NCBI RefSeq assembly: GCF_003628145.1
Contig: NZ_RBZV01000006.1
Coordinates: forward strand, 62,001-126,000
From: Trinickia fusca
GTDB taxonomy: Bacteria > Pseudomonadota > Gammaproteobacteria > Burkholderiales > Burkholderiaceae
Direction: 5' to 3'
Length of the DNA stretch: 64,000 bases
Position numbers and translations under genes: made by a program. Below are positions 32,861 through 42,663 of the stretch, in pieces; within the stretch, counting starts at the first letter, position 1; each line of letters starts with the position of its first letter. The notes beneath the pieces are model-generated. The model searched no databases and was not told the DNA's origin. It was given only the letters and a program-made list of their open reading frames with translations.

Positions 32861-33490
32861 ATGAGGAAAGGCTTCATGCCTGCCGCCATCGCGGTGGCAG
32901 CGTTGGTGGGGATGTTGGCGGGCTGTGCCGACGTGAGAACCGATGTGCATGCAACGGCCTCGTCCGGGTTTGCCGACGGCGAGCGGACCTACGCGCTCGC
33001 GCGCACCCGTGCGCTGTCGCGCGACGTCGGGCCGGTTCAAATCCGTTATGAGGCGCTCGTGCGCGAAGAACTGGCACGGCAAGGATTCATGGCAGCACCG
33101 GCCGACACTGCGCACTATCTCGTGTCGCTCACCTATGAGGCGCGTGGCGCCGGGGTCGTCGTCGCACGCGCCGAGTGCGCGGCAAGCGACGGATGCGCCG
33201 ACCCGGCTGCGCGGGCGAGTGGGTCGCGAAGCTCCGGTTCGACCGTTCACTCACTGACGCTACGCTTCTTCGAGGGAAGCAGTGGCCGAGAGGTCTACAA
33301 GGTGACGGCGTCGCGGCGCGAGCGGGACACCGACCCGGCCAGCGCGATCCCCTATCTGGTGAAGAGCGCGCTGGCCCGGCTGCCGTACCAGGGCCATGCG
33401 GATTGGTCGATCCAGTTCAAGGACGGCAACGGCAGCAGCGACACGGGGCCGGACGTCGTGACTGTCGAGCCGGCCGACGCGTCGCGTTGA
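32861..33490 (+). CDS. DUF4136 lipoprotein (209 aa)
   Basis: AAAGGAGGACC precedes the ATG. A signal peptide ends in the lipobox LAGC (Cys22). The body matches DUF4136 (GERTYALART, then IRYEALVREELARQGF and YLVSLTYEARG). It is a probable periplasmic-facing lipoprotein of unknown role. It follows the kinase by 46 bases and is convergent with the TpsA gene. Confidence 0.8.
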   Translation: MRKGFMPAAIAVAALVGMLAGCADVRTDVHATASSGFADGERTYALARTRALSRDVGPVQIRYEALVREELARQGFMAAPADTAHYLVSLTYEARGAGVVVARAECAASDGCADPAARASGSRSSGSTVHSLTLRFFEGSSGREVYKVTASRRERDTDPASAIPYLVKSALARLPYQGHADWSIQFKDGNGSSDTGPDVVTVEPADASR

Positions 33491-33513
33491 ATCGATTCGT
33501 CATCGATTCGTGA

Positions 33514-36500
33514 CTAGCGCAACATCGGCTGCGGACAATCGTCGATCGGCAGTGCCTTGGCGCCCGGTGGCACGCGCATGCCTCCCTTCGCGCAATAAAG
33601 CTTGGTAGGCACCGCCCCCCGCTGCGCAAGCGTGGCGGACTCAGGGCTTTGGGTGACAGAGATCTTGTCGTCGGGCGCACTCGCGGTCGCAGTCTCGCTC
33701 GCTTGTTGCCCGGCGTCGCGCGCGTCGTCCACGCCTCTCGAGGCAGACTCGTTCCATCCCCAGGGAGCAGCCACCAGATTCGATCGACCAGGCTCGACGC
33801 GCGCCCCCGGCTCCGCTCCGCCCGACGCCGTTTGAGTCGAACCGGCCGGCGCCGGGACGACCTCGACAGGGGCCACGCGCAACCACACCATATACGACGA
33901 AGCGATGCTCGCCGAGGTCCGCGCGGTCCGATCGGCCAACACGTAGTTGCCCGCGTCGGCACCGCCGAGCGTGATGTTCGAGACGAAGACAGGCTTGTTC
34001 TGCCCCACGTCCGGCGTGCCGAAGGTGCCGTCGGCCGATGCGACGAAAACCTGGTCGCCCGGCAACAAGCAAGGGATGCCGGCCTGCAGCTTGTTCAGCG
34101 TGGCTGCCGTCGTGCCGTCGTAGACCTTGTCGTTCGCGGTGATGCCCGTCACGGCCGGAATCGTCAGCGGGCTGATGCTGCCGCCTACCGTCGGGCTCGG
34201 TAGCACGATGGCATAGTCACTTGGCCTGCCCGTCCCGGCGAAGCTCACGTTCACGGTGGCGGAGTCGAACGTGGCCGTGCTCGCCGTTTCGACGTCCTTG
34301 CTGTTGTAGTCGCCGGTGCCCGTCACGCCGGCCAGTTGATCGCCCGGAGCCAGATTCGCTGCGGTGGCACCTTCGATCGTGGCCGCCGTCGTCCCGTCGT
34401 AAACCTTGTTCACGTTATCGAGCGTCACGGTCAGCGGACGCGGTTCGATCATGGCCTGGGTCGGCTGCACCAAGATCACGCGATAGTTCGACAGGTCGCT
34501 GCGGCTCAACGCGACATTCATGTCGGACATCTTGAACGTTGCCGACGTCGCGTCGATCACGTGGGCGCTGTTATACGCCCCCGTGCCGGTGATGCTCGTG
34601 ACCGTGTCGCCGGCGACGAGCCCCGTCGTGCTCGTCGCCGGCTCGACGATGCCGCCGTTCGCATACGCGACGTTCGTCGCGTCATACACCTTCATGACCG
34701 CGCCGAGATCGATCGTCAGGTCACGCGGCACGATCGTGCCGGCGGCATTCGCATAAGCGATGCTGTAGTCGGCCAACGTGCTGCCGTTGCTGCCGCTCAC
34801 CCCCACGCCGCTGCCATTGACGACGAGCGTCGAATTGTACGGACCCTGTGCATTGGGTGACGTAAACGCCTGGGTCAGTCCCGTCAGGCTGTCACCCGCC
34901 ACGAGGCCGTTGATATTCGTCACGCTTTGACTGCTCGACGTCGTGCCGTCGTACACCTTCGTATCGGAGCTCGCCGTCACCGTGACTGCGCGCGGCGTGA
35001 TGTTGATGTTCGGGCTCGGCCCCTCGACGAGCGTACGGTTGTAGCCAGCAGCATTCCACGTCACGCCGCCGCTCGTGTACGTCGTGGCGCCGGAAAAAGG
35101 CGTCGTCACCGTGAGGTTCGAGCCGACCTGCGAGGTGTTGTAGACGGCGTGCGCGAAGTCCATCCCAGTCGTGCCGCTGAACGTGTCGCCATCGATGGCG
35201 CCTCCCAGCGAGGCATTCGCGTAGTTCACCGCTGTGGCGGCTTGCGTCGTGCCGTCGTAAGCCTTCGTGGCCGTGAGGTTCGACACGGTGGCGACGGGTG
35301 CCGCGCGGTAGTAGTAGTTACGCGTGCCCGCCACCGCGCCGGATGTGCTACTTGCTGACGCATCGTAGGTCTTGTATCGGGCGCTGCCCGTCGCTCCGCT
35401 GATCCGCGCATCCAATGTCGCGGTGTTCGGATTGCCCGAGAAGATCGTCACTGTCCCGTTCGCCCCGACACTGACCGGCACGCTCAACGTAACGTCTCCC
35501 CCGCTCGCCGTGCCCGCGGGCTGCGTCACGCCAGCCTCGAGATTCAGGCTGCTCGCAGCACCCGTCAGCTTGATGAGGCGATCGACATTCAAGCCGCCGC
35601 CGATGAATGCAGCAACGTTGCCCGTGCCCGAGATTCCCGCAGCATTGCTCACGAGGCTGCTCAGATTCTGCGTGTTGGAAAAATCGAAGACCAGGTTGCC
35701 GTTGTCCGTCACCACGCCCGTGCCCAAGTTACCGGTCGTGCCATCGTTACCGACCTGGAGCGTACCGGCGCTGACGAGCGTCGTACCTGTATAGGTGTTG
35801 TTCCCGGTGAAGATTTGCGTGCCCGTGCCGGCCTTGACGAAGTTGCCGGGGCCCGTGAGCGAGCCGCCGAACAAATCCGCGCCGCCGTTCGCCAAGCCTG
35901 CGGTAAGCGTGGTGCCCGCGCCCGACATGTTGATCGTCCCGCCCGAGGTGCCGGTCAGCGCGCCAATGGTCATATTCGAGCCGGTAAAGAATGTGCCTCC
36001 CGTCACGTTCAGCTTCGCCGTCGGCTCATTGACCGGGGCCGTACTGCCGTAATACGGCAAACGGAAATCGGTGTTGTTGGCGTAGTTGACCGAAACGTTT
36101 CCGCCCGTCACGTTCAGCGTGCCCGTGCCCCAACCGTCCGGGGAATTGATCTGGACCCAGTACGCTCCGCCGCCGCTCGAGGCGTTGATCGTGCCCGAGA
36201 AGTTCGCCATCGGGCCGTAGATGTCCAAGAGGCTTCGGTAGCCGTCCGCCGTGAAGACCGTGACGTTCCCCGATCCGGTAAAGCCGGACATGAACGTCAG
36301 CCCCTGTTGGTATTGATTGCCGGACATCGTAACGCTGCCCGTCCCAATCCATCGCACGGGCGAATTCACCGACGTATAGGTGTCGCCGCAAGTAAAGCAA
36401 GCGGTAGTGATCGACGAATTGTTCATCGTCAACTGAGAACCGAACGTATAGCTGCCGTACGGCGCGAGATTCAGCGTCGAGTTCACGAACGTCGCCGACG

Positions 36501-38340
36501 ATACGCCGTTGAGGCTGCCGAGCGAAACAGTCGTATTATTCGCCGTGAAAGCGCCCGTCAGGTTCGGCTCCGTGACGGTCCAGCTTCCGCCATTGAGCGT
36601 CAGGTTGCCGGCCCCTGCGATGTTTCCGCTGAGCGTGCCGGTGCCGGTGATCGTCGACGTGATGCCGCCGCCGACATGGTACGTGCCGGAGAGATTCACG
36701 TTGGCCGCATTCAGCGTCAGCGCGCCTGCCCCGTTCACGTTCACGTTCGCCGCATCGCTGATCGTATTGCTCGCGCTGAGCACGACGTTGCTGCTCGCGA
36801 GCTCGGCGGAGAGCTGGCCGTCGGTGATCGTTCCGTTCGTCGACGAATTCAGCGCGTCGACCTGAGCGCTCGTGCTACCTCCCGCCGCGCCGCTGACGAT
36901 GGAGATGTTCAGCGGATCGAGCAGCAACGTGCCCCAAACGCCATACGGTGCACGCAGATCCACGGGCTGCACGGGATGAAACACGAGGTCTTGCTTGCCC
37001 GACACCTCCACCCATCCACCGTCGCCTCCGAACGATCCACCGCGCGCCGCTACGCTGCCGGCAAAGTCGGTACGCTCGTCGGACCAGAGCACCACCGTAC
37101 CGCCGTTTCCGTGGCCGGTGGCCGACGCGTCGATCGATACGTCCGGCCCGACCGTCGTCGTCTGCGCATGCGCCAGCGTACCCGCTCCATGAAAATCGCC
37201 GCCCACGCGCACGTTGCCGCCGCCCGCGTCCCCACGTGCGTCGATCGTCGTGCCGCCGAGCAACGCGATGTCCGCGCCCGTGATCGTCACGTTACCGCCG
37301 TGCTCCCCCGCGTTCAGTCCGGTCACGTCGACGGTCGCATCCTTCAGCACGACGGTACCCGCGTCCGGTGCGTCGCCGCCATCGAGGATCACCTGGCCGT
37401 TTTTCGTGCCGATCGAGTGCGCCCGCAGCACGCCCGACAGATTCATGACGCTTCCTTGCAGCATGTCGCGCCCACGCGCCGTCAGCACGACCTGGCCGCC
37501 GTCGGCCGCGATCAAGCCTTGATTGGCGATCAGCGCGTTCAGCGTCGTACCGTCGACCTGCACGTTCGTTCGCCCGGCGTTGTCGAGCGCGAGGGTGACG
37601 TTCGCGCCAGCCGCCAGCGCTGCCGTGCCGCCCGTCGCGCTGATCGTGCCCAGGTTCGTGACGCGATCCGCCGCCAGTACGATGAATCCGCCGTTCACGG
37701 CCTTCAGGCTGCCCTGATTGATCACCTCGCCCGGTACCCCAGCTCCTGTACCGGTAAACCGATAGTTGCCGGCCTCGAAATCAGCCTCGCTGATGGTCTT
37801 GGTCGTCGCAAACAACCCGCCGACGTTCACCTCGGCCGTCCGGCCGAACAGCACGCCGGCCGGATTGACGAGAAACACCTGCCCATTCGCCTGCAAGCTG
37901 CCGTAGATTTCCGAGCGGCTACCGCCCAGCACGGTGTTCAGCGCCACCGAGCTCGCCGACGGTTGCTGGAACACGACGGTGTTGCCGGCCCCGATGTTGA
38001 AGCTGTTCCAATTGATCGAAAGCTTCGGCGTGTTCTGCGTGACCGTCATCTGGGTGCCCGATGTGGCGATGCCTCCGCGGCCACCCACGATCGCACCTCC
38101 AGTCGGCAGCGTCTGCGCCTGCGCAAGCCCTGCCACGAGCGTTCCCATTGCCAGCGCGGCAGCCAAGCTGATCGAGCGCATCGCGAAGCGCCGAGCCGCA
38201 AGCAAGCGCGCAACTGCGCTAGCGCCCCCTGCTGAGCCTGCTCGCGCGCCGCCCTTTCCACGTCCTCGCGCTGTCTCCGCGACCGCCGTGAGGCAGCCGC
38301 TCCTCTTGCTGAATACGAGACGAAAAAGATGTTGATTCAT
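33514..38340 (-). CDS. TpsA exoprotein, filamentous-haemagglutinin type with YDG repeats (1608 aa)
   Basis: It begins with an extended signal peptide (MNQHLFRLVFSKRSGCLTAV, ESPR type, cleaved near AQA). A two-partner secretion domain follows (about residues 75-320, with NSFNIGAGNTVVFQQP, NPAGVLFGR and NQGSL). Then come beta-helix sequence, an autotransporter-type repeat (NTYTGTTLVSAGTLQVG), and five YDG-type repeats (four YDG, one YDA) at about 1030-1480. The C-terminus has a Cys pair (C1583, C1602), like HMW1-type adhesins that stay anchored to their TpsB pore. It is likely a surface adhesin. Its TpsB is 21 bases downstream of... the start, encoded at 38362-40155. Confidence 0.88.
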   Translation of the reverse strand: MNQHLFRLVFSKRSGCLTAVAETARGRGKGGARAGSAGGASAVARLLAARRFAMRSISLAAALAMGTLVAGLAQAQTLPTGGAIVGGRGGIATSGTQMTVTQNTPKLSINWNSFNIGAGNTVVFQQPSASSVALNTVLGGSRSEIYGSLQANGQVFLVNPAGVLFGRTAEVNVGGLFATTKTISEADFEAGNYRFTGTGAGVPGEVINQGSLKAVNGGFIVLAADRVTNLGTISATGGTAALAAGANVTLALDNAGRTNVQVDGTTLNALIANQGLIAADGGQVVLTARGRDMLQGSVMNLSGVLRAHSIGTKNGQVILDGGDAPDAGTVVLKDATVDVTGLNAGEHGGNVTITGADIALLGGTTIDARGDAGGGNVRVGGDFHGAGTLAHAQTTTVGPDVSIDASATGHGNGGTVVLWSDERTDFAGSVAARGGSFGGDGGWVEVSGKQDLVFHPVQPVDLRAPYGVWGTLLLDPLNISIVSGAAGGSTSAQVDALNSSTNGTITDGQLSAELASSNVVLSASNTISDAANVNVNGAGALTLNAANVNLSGTYHVGGGITSTITGTGTLSGNIAGAGNLTLNGGSWTVTEPNLTGAFTANNTTVSLGSLNGVSSATFVNSTLNLAPYGSYTFGSQLTMNNSSITTACFTCGDTYTSVNSPVRWIGTGSVTMSGNQYQQGLTFMSGFTGSGNVTVFTADGYRSLLDIYGPMANFSGTINASSGGGAYWVQINSPDGWGTGTLNVTGGNVSVNYANNTDFRLPYYGSTAPVNEPTAKLNVTGGTFFTGSNMTIGALTGTSGGTINMSGAGTTLTAGLANGGADLFGGSLTGPGNFVKAGTGTQIFTGNNTYTGTTLVSAGTLQVGNDGTTGNLGTGVVTDNGNLVFDFSNTQNLSSLVSNAAGISGTGNVAAFIGGGLNVDRLIKLTGAASSLNLEAGVTQPAGTASGGDVTLSVPVSVGANGTVTIFSGNPNTATLDARISGATGSARYKTYDASASSTSGAVAGTRNYYYRAAPVATVSNLTATKAYDGTTQAATAVNYANASLGGAIDGDTFSGTTGMDFAHAVYNTSQVGSNLTVTTPFSGATTYTSGGVTWNAAGYNRTLVEGPSPNINITPRAVTVTASSDTKVYDGTTSSSQSVTNINGLVAGDSLTGLTQAFTSPNAQGPYNSTLVVNGSGVGVSGSNGSTLADYSIAYANAAGTIVPRDLTIDLGAVMKVYDATNVAYANGGIVEPATSTTGLVAGDTVTSITGTGAYNSAHVIDATSATFKMSDMNVALSRSDLSNYRVILVQPTQAMIEPRPLTVTLDNVNKVYDGTTAATIEGATAANLAPGDQLAGVTGTGDYNSKDVETASTATFDSATVNVSFAGTGRPSDYAIVLPSPTVGGSISPLTIPAVTGITANDKVYDGTTAATLNKLQAGIPCLLPGDQVFVASADGTFGTPDVGQNKPVFVSNITLGGADAGNYVLADRTARTSASIASSYMVWLRVAPVEVVPAPAGSTQTASGGAEPGARVEPGRSNLVAAPWGWNESASRGVDDARDAGQQASETATASAPDDKISVTQSPESATLAQRGAVPTKLYCAKGGMRVPPGAKALPIDDCPQPMLR

Positions 38341-38361
38341 GATTGGTTTCCCGGCTCGGAC

Positions 38362-40155
38362 TCAGAAGAAGACTCGTGCTTGCAGCCATAACCAGCTGCG
38401 CGAGTCGGGCTCCGAGGTATCGCGCTCTCCGCCTGCATCGCGCATCGCCCACATGACGTTGACTTGATAGCGGTCCCTGCGGCGCAGCTCGACACCGATC
38501 CCCGTGCCGCCGAGCGTGCGGTGCGCGGGCCCGCTGTAGCCGGTCCACGGGCTGTGGTTCACGTCGATCCATCCTTCGTCGCGAAATACGGAGAACGTCA
38601 CATCGCTGCCGCCCACGAGCGGCGTGGCGATCGAATAGCGCAGTTCGAGCGTCGCGAGCACACCCTCATCGCCGGGCGCTTCGCCGACCGGATAGCCGCG
38701 CACACCGCTCGGGCCCCCGAGGTAGAGCTTTTCGGCCGAATCGAGGTTCGTGCTCGAGAGTTGTCCCTGCATCGCGCCGTAAAGGCTCAGGCGGCGCGTC
38801 GCGCCGAAATAGGCGAGCGTCTGGTCGCGCGAAACGTTCGCGTTGAGCTTGCTGAAACGGCCTGCCGCGTTGGGCATGCCCGCGGCCAACGGCGTGCCGC
38901 CATAAACGAGGTTGCCTTGCGTGACTGACGCGCTGTATGCGGTGGCGCCCCCGCCGCCGAGCCCGTCGAGAGCATTGCCGTCGAGGCTCAAGCCAACGAG
39001 CTGCTCCCGCTTTCTCGTCGTGATGTCGGTCACGTCGTCGACAAGCCATTTGACGCCGCCGCTCACGCGCCCCGTCAGGGTGTTGTTCGGGTGCCGTACC
39101 AGCGGGTAAGTCGCGTAGGCCATCGCCGTGTCGCCTCGGCCGTGCGCGTTCGTGACGTCGAACGGCGCGCCGAGCGTGTAAAGAAAATGCGCGTAGTCGA
39201 GACCGACACGCCAGCCGTCGTAGCCGACCGGCAGGCTGTAGTCGACGGTGCCGGCCGTTGCGCCCCGCCCCGACGTCACCATATCCGCGGTGGCGAGGTC
39301 GCCGATGCCGAGCGGATTGTTCCAGCGCACGTCGGCCGTTCCGCGCGTACGCCCCGTGTATTTGTTGCCGAAGTCGTCGACGCCGAGTGCCGCGACGACT
39401 CTCTGGCCCGGCTCCGCATTCAGCGTGAAATTGGTCGTGCCTTCTAGCGAACCGGGGGCAAGCGTGCCGGACGTGCTCGCCACGCCGGGCAGATCAGCGA
39501 CGACGCCGAGCGCGCGGTCGAGCCGGTCGCGCGTGAGCCCCGTGCCCACGCAATCGGGCATCGTACGGCCGCAGAGCGCCTCGTTCTCGAAACGGAGCAG
39601 CCGTTCAGGGGCATAGCTCGCGTGCTCACCGATGCGGGTCCGATCGAGCTGGCCTTCGAGCACCGCGATCGTCACGACGCCGTCCGTCACAGCCTGGCGC
39701 GGCACGTAGGCAAGCGCGGCGAGGTAGCCTTGCTGGCGATAGAGATGCGTGACCGCGCTGGCGAGTGCGTCGAGTTCGCCGAGCGTCGCTGACTTCTCCT
39801 CCGTCCCGGCGATCTGCGGAATGGCGCGGCGCAAAGCGGCTTCCTCGATGTGGGCGTTGCCCTTGAAATGAATCATCCTGACGAATACCGTCGCGCCCCC
39901 CTTACCCTCGGTGGGCTCAGCAGGCGCCGGCGGTTCCGTCACGCCCTGGCTTCGCCCTTGCGAGGGTTGCGGCAAGGCAGGTACGTTCTCGCGCAGCAGT
40001 TGTCCGGCATCCGGGCGCTGCGCTTGCTGTGCGAGCGCAGGACACGCGCTGGATACGGCGACACTCGCGGCGAGTGCGACCCACGCGGACTGCCCGGCAC
40101 GCGACCAAGGCAGACCCTGCCCGCGAATGCGCGCACTTAGGAAAAGCTCTTTCAT
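38362..40155 (-). CDS. TpsB transporter, FhaC/ShlB family (597 aa)
   Basis: I set the start at MKELFLSARIRGQ (40155). A signal peptide (cleaved after ALA) is followed by a Pro/Gln-rich linker. POTRA domains lie at about 80-240 (IHFKGNAHIEEAALRRAI and YLAALAYVPRQAVTDGVVTI). A 16-strand barrel contains the conserved SGVRGYPVGE loop element (about residue 485). It is the outer-membrane pore that secretes the TpsA encoded just downstream in the same operon. Confidence 0.9.
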   Translation of the reverse strand: MKELFLSARIRGQGLPWSRAGQSAWVALAASVAVSSACPALAQQAQRPDAGQLLRENVPALPQPSQGRSQGVTEPPAPAEPTEGKGGATVFVRMIHFKGNAHIEEAALRRAIPQIAGTEEKSATLGELDALASAVTHLYRQQGYLAALAYVPRQAVTDGVVTIAVLEGQLDRTRIGEHASYAPERLLRFENEALCGRTMPDCVGTGLTRDRLDRALGVVADLPGVASTSGTLAPGSLEGTTNFTLNAEPGQRVVAALGVDDFGNKYTGRTRGTADVRWNNPLGIGDLATADMVTSGRGATAGTVDYSLPVGYDGWRVGLDYAHFLYTLGAPFDVTNAHGRGDTAMAYATYPLVRHPNNTLTGRVSGGVKWLVDDVTDITTRKREQLVGLSLDGNALDGLGGGGATAYSASVTQGNLVYGGTPLAAGMPNAAGRFSKLNANVSRDQTLAYFGATRRLSLYGAMQGQLSSTNLDSAEKLYLGGPSGVRGYPVGEAPGDEGVLATLELRYSIATPLVGGSDVTFSVFRDEGWIDVNHSPWTGYSGPAHRTLGGTGIGVELRRRDRYQVNVMWAMRDAGGERDTSEPDSRSWLWLQARVFF

Positions 40156-40592
40156 CACCAACTCGTTTGTAGTGGAATTTGTTCGGAGATGCGGCTTCCC
40201 CATCCCTTGGGCGCATGTGTCGCGCGAGCGGGTTGGGTGTGCGGAGGGTCGACGCGTAAGTCTCACGTTCACACCGCGCATATTTCTCGTTCGAGGTATT
40301 TCTATAATCGCGTCGCCGCCTGGCAACAATGCGAAGAATTGTCAATTGACCGCCACCACCACAAGCAGTGCTAATTGATGGGACCGGTACCTTTTTCATC
40401 ACCGAGCGCGGAAACCTCTCGATTACCCGGAGAATCGCGTCACACGCATCGTCAATTTCCATTTATCGTGCGATGATTTCACTGCGCCTCACTAGATCCG
40501 CGCGCAGCGTAAATTCTCTCAGTACTCCTGTAAAACATTGCTCAACGCATGCGCAAACCGACGAGACGTATTGGTCCGTGTTGCCCTCGAGA
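40156..40592. promoter_or_regulatory. Divergent promoter region, tpsBA versus response regulator
   Basis: This is the 437-base space between tpsB (minus) and the OmpR-type regulator (plus). Its middle part is AT-richer than the genes. No credible gene is seen, although the regulator frame stays open back to 40368. Both promoters must lie here, so the regulator may bind it. Confidence 0.5.
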
Positions 40593-41333
40593 ATGAATAT
40601 GAAGATTGCCTTACTGGAAGATGACCCGGAACAATCCCAGCGCATTAGCGGAGTCCTGCGTGGCGAAGGCCACGAATGCAGCGCTTTCGGCGATGGCAGC
40701 GTCCTGATCCGGCAGTTGAAGCGTGAGACGTTCGATCTGCTGCTGCTCGACTGGCGGACCCCCGGCGTCACCGGCTACGAGGTCACGGCGTGGGCGCGCG
40801 CAAACTTGAGCGTGCATGTCCCGATCGTCTTCCTGACCAGCCGTGCGCTCGAGGTCGACATCGTGGCGGGGCTCACGGCCGGAGCCGACGACTACATGGT
40901 CAAGCCGATCCGGGGTGCCGAGCTGCTCGCTCGCATTACTGCGTTGCAGCGCCGCATCAACCTCGAATCTGCGCAAGCGGACCGCGTGATTGCCGCGGGT
41001 AAATACCGAGTCGACCCGAAAAGCCGCTGCTGCTACCTGCGCGACGAGCCCGTCGAGCTGACCTGCAAGGAGTTCGACCTGACGCTGCTGCTCTTTCAGC
41101 ACATCGGCCGCGTGCTCTCGCGCGAGCATATCGGTGGGGCGATCTGGGGGCACGGCCCCGAATCCATCTCGCGCACGCTCGACACGCATATGTCGAGAAT
41201 TCGCATCAAGCTCGAATTACGCTCGGAGAACGGCGTGAAGCTGACGCCCGTCTACGGACAAGGCTATAGGCTCGATGTCGTGGCCGATCTTCCGCAGGAC
41301 GCTGACGAACCCAAAGAGTACGGGGCGGGCTGA
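40593..41333 (+). CDS. OmpR-family response regulator (246 aa)
   Basis: I set the start at MNMKIALLEDDPEQ (40593); an ATG two codons later is equally possible. The receiver domain has acidic DD near residue 10, phospho-acceptor Asp53 (LLLLDWRTPG) and the conserved Lys (MVKPIRG). The C-terminal winged helix has CKEFDLTLLLFQHIGRVLSREHI. It is divergent from tpsBA and has no kinase beside it. The CHASE2 kinase at 30385 is the nearest candidate partner. It probably controls the adhesin genes. Confidence 0.88.
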   Translation: MNMKIALLEDDPEQSQRISGVLRGEGHECSAFGDGSVLIRQLKRETFDLLLLDWRTPGVTGYEVTAWARANLSVHVPIVFLTSRALEVDIVAGLTAGADDYMVKPIRGAELLARITALQRRINLESAQADRVIAAGKYRVDPKSRCCYLRDEPVELTCKEFDLTLLLFQHIGRVLSREHIGGAIWGHGPESISRTLDTHMSRIRIKLELRSENGVKLTPVYGQGYRLDVVADLPQDADEPKEYGAG

Positions 41334-41459
41334 CCACCCCATTAAATCCCGCACGATCGCACGGCTTCCTACTGGCGCACCGGACGATGCTGTTTGCGCT
41401 TTTCGGCCCCAGCGGGATTGCCACACCTTGCGCCACGCCGAGGCCGTTTTCGCATCGAA

Positions 41460-41482
41460 CGCCAAGTCAAGACGACTTGGCG
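41460..41482. repeat. Perfect 9-bp stem-loop downstream of lipoprotein gene
   Basis: CGCCAAGTC pairs with GACTTGGCG over a 5-base loop. It sits 7 bases past the stop of the minus-strand lipoprotein gene. There is no T-run, so it may be a weak terminator or an mRNA-stabilising structure. Confidence 0.5.
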
Positions 41483-41489
41483 AGCGTGC

Positions 41490-41777
41490 TTAACGTGCGT
41501 TTGCCGCCCTCGCGGCTTGCTTCACTTCGTAACTCGCCTGGTCCAGCAGGTGCTCCGCGGAATCCGCATGCCCACCCAATTGGTATTCGTTGGCTGCCTG
41601 AGCTGCGCGCAGTTCGTTATAAGCACTCTGGATATGGGCCTGTGCAGCAGCCAGATGAGGATGGCGGCCAGCGCTGATGTCCTGCTCGGGCGGCGGCGGA
41701 ACTTGCGCGCACGCAGAAAGAACCGCCCCGCTGAGGCCGATGGACACGAGAATTGCTGCAACGCTCTTGACTTTCAT
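41490..41777 (-). CDS. Small alpha-helical lipoprotein (95 aa)
   Basis: AAGGAGAGTAGGAA precedes the ATG. A signal peptide ends in a lipobox LSAC (Cys23). The mature part begins with a Pro run and continues as an Ala/Gln-rich helical region (AAAQAHIQSAYNELRAAQAA, SAEHLLDQASYEVKQAARAA). This resembles DUF4398-type small lipoproteins of the outer membrane. Function is unknown; it may be a stress or envelope gene. Confidence 0.75.
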   Translation of the reverse strand: MKVKSVAAILVSIGLSGAVLSACAQVPPPPEQDISAGRHPHLAAAQAHIQSAYNELRAAQAANEYQLGGHADSAEHLLDQASYEVKQAARAANAR

Positions 41778-41862
41778 TTCCTACTCTCCTTCTCGGTTGA
41801 GAATTTCTAAGCACTACGAACTAAAAACTTTAAAAAAAGACCTTGGGTAGCGTGGCGCCTTT

Positions 41863-42009
41863 TCAGTCTGCCCAGCAATGGTGGCCATAGGGCCCCGGGT
41901 GTGAGCCCGGAGGGCAAACGAGACCTGTGACGGGACTAACGACACATCCACCTAGCGTCGCTAGCGCGATGAATCCAATAACCACTATGACAGCATTAAC
42001 CTTAGGCAT
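41863..42009 (-). CDS. Tiny lipoprotein (48 aa)
   Basis: Found by reading the gap between two minus-strand genes. GGAGGGCAT directly precedes the ATG. The peptide MPKVNAVIVVIGFIALATLG is a signal sequence with lipobox LGGC. The mature tail has PPGSHPGPYGHHCW, a Gly/Pro/His-rich motif seen in small proteobacterial lipoproteins. It is probably an envelope lipoprotein of unknown role. Confidence 0.7.
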   Translation of the reverse strand: MPKVNAVIVVIGFIALATLGGCVVSPVTGLVCPPGSHPGPYGHHCWAD

Positions 42010-42075
42010 ATGCCCTCCGGCAAAAAGCATCGAGGCGACAAGCTTCTTCGATGATCAAAAATTTAAATATAAACC

Positions 42076-42426
42076 TCAATAGCCGATTTGATCGCTGACA
42101 CCGTTCAATTGCCGATTGATTTGTTGCTGTTGCAGCTGGTCCAGATGTGAAGTGCCGTTTGCTCGTGCGTCTGCGCGTTCCTCCTCCAAGATGGAGTGGA
42201 CTTCCCCGTGCTCGGCACGGGCCTGCTGCGGCGTTATCTCACCATTCCAGAGTTCGTGGTTGATCCTCCGATTTTGGTTATCGACACGAGCGTTGTCATA
42301 GGCACGCCATGGATGGGAGTCCGACCATCCCGGGTGGTTATAGGCCGTCCATGGATCGGCCTGAGCCGAACTAGCCAGGACGGAGCCGAAGACGATCAAA
42401 ATACCGAAGGCCGACTTGAGATTCAC
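42076..42426 (-). CDS. Small exported protein (116 aa)
   Basis: I chose the GTG at 42426 (VNLKSAFGILIVFG), with GGGG upstream; an upstream start at 42453 lacks a site. A signal peptide is cleaved after AQA. The mature protein is polar, with repeated Trp/His (DPWTAYNHPGWSDSHPWRAY) and then a helical C-terminus (EVHSILEEERADARANG, QQQQINRQLNGVSDQIGY). It is a soluble periplasmic protein of unknown function. The flanking DNA is AT-rich. Confidence 0.7.
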   Translation of the reverse strand: MNLKSAFGILIVFGSVLASSAQADPWTAYNHPGWSDSHPWRAYDNARVDNQNRRINHELWNGEITPQQARAEHGEVHSILEEERADARANGTSHLDQLQQQQINRQLNGVSDQIGY

Positions 42427-42663
42427 ATTAATTCCCCATATCCATCGAATCAATTAAATTCACGATCATTTCGCCACCACATTCGAAATATCGCCCCAAT
42501 GCTTCGAAATGAAGTGTAGAGAAATAATGCCGGACGATTGTATATAAACCAGTGAAAACTGAAACAAGATGTAGCACCGGACCGGGAATTTGCAAAAATT
42601 CACAGTCCCGGCATGCTTGGAGCGCGAAAACGACCGTGTCTTGGCGATATCTTCCATGGCCAG

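Noticed and set aside
33480-33515. Direct repeat TCGATTCGT between the DUF4136 and TpsA genes
   Set aside because: Only two short copies at a convergent gene boundary, with no further structure.
34336-38235. Long plus-strand ORFs opposite the TpsA gene, one over 800 codons
   Set aside because: They are antisense shadows of a repetitive GC-rich gene: Arg-rich composition, no ribosome sites, and the minus strand has a clear TpsA architecture.
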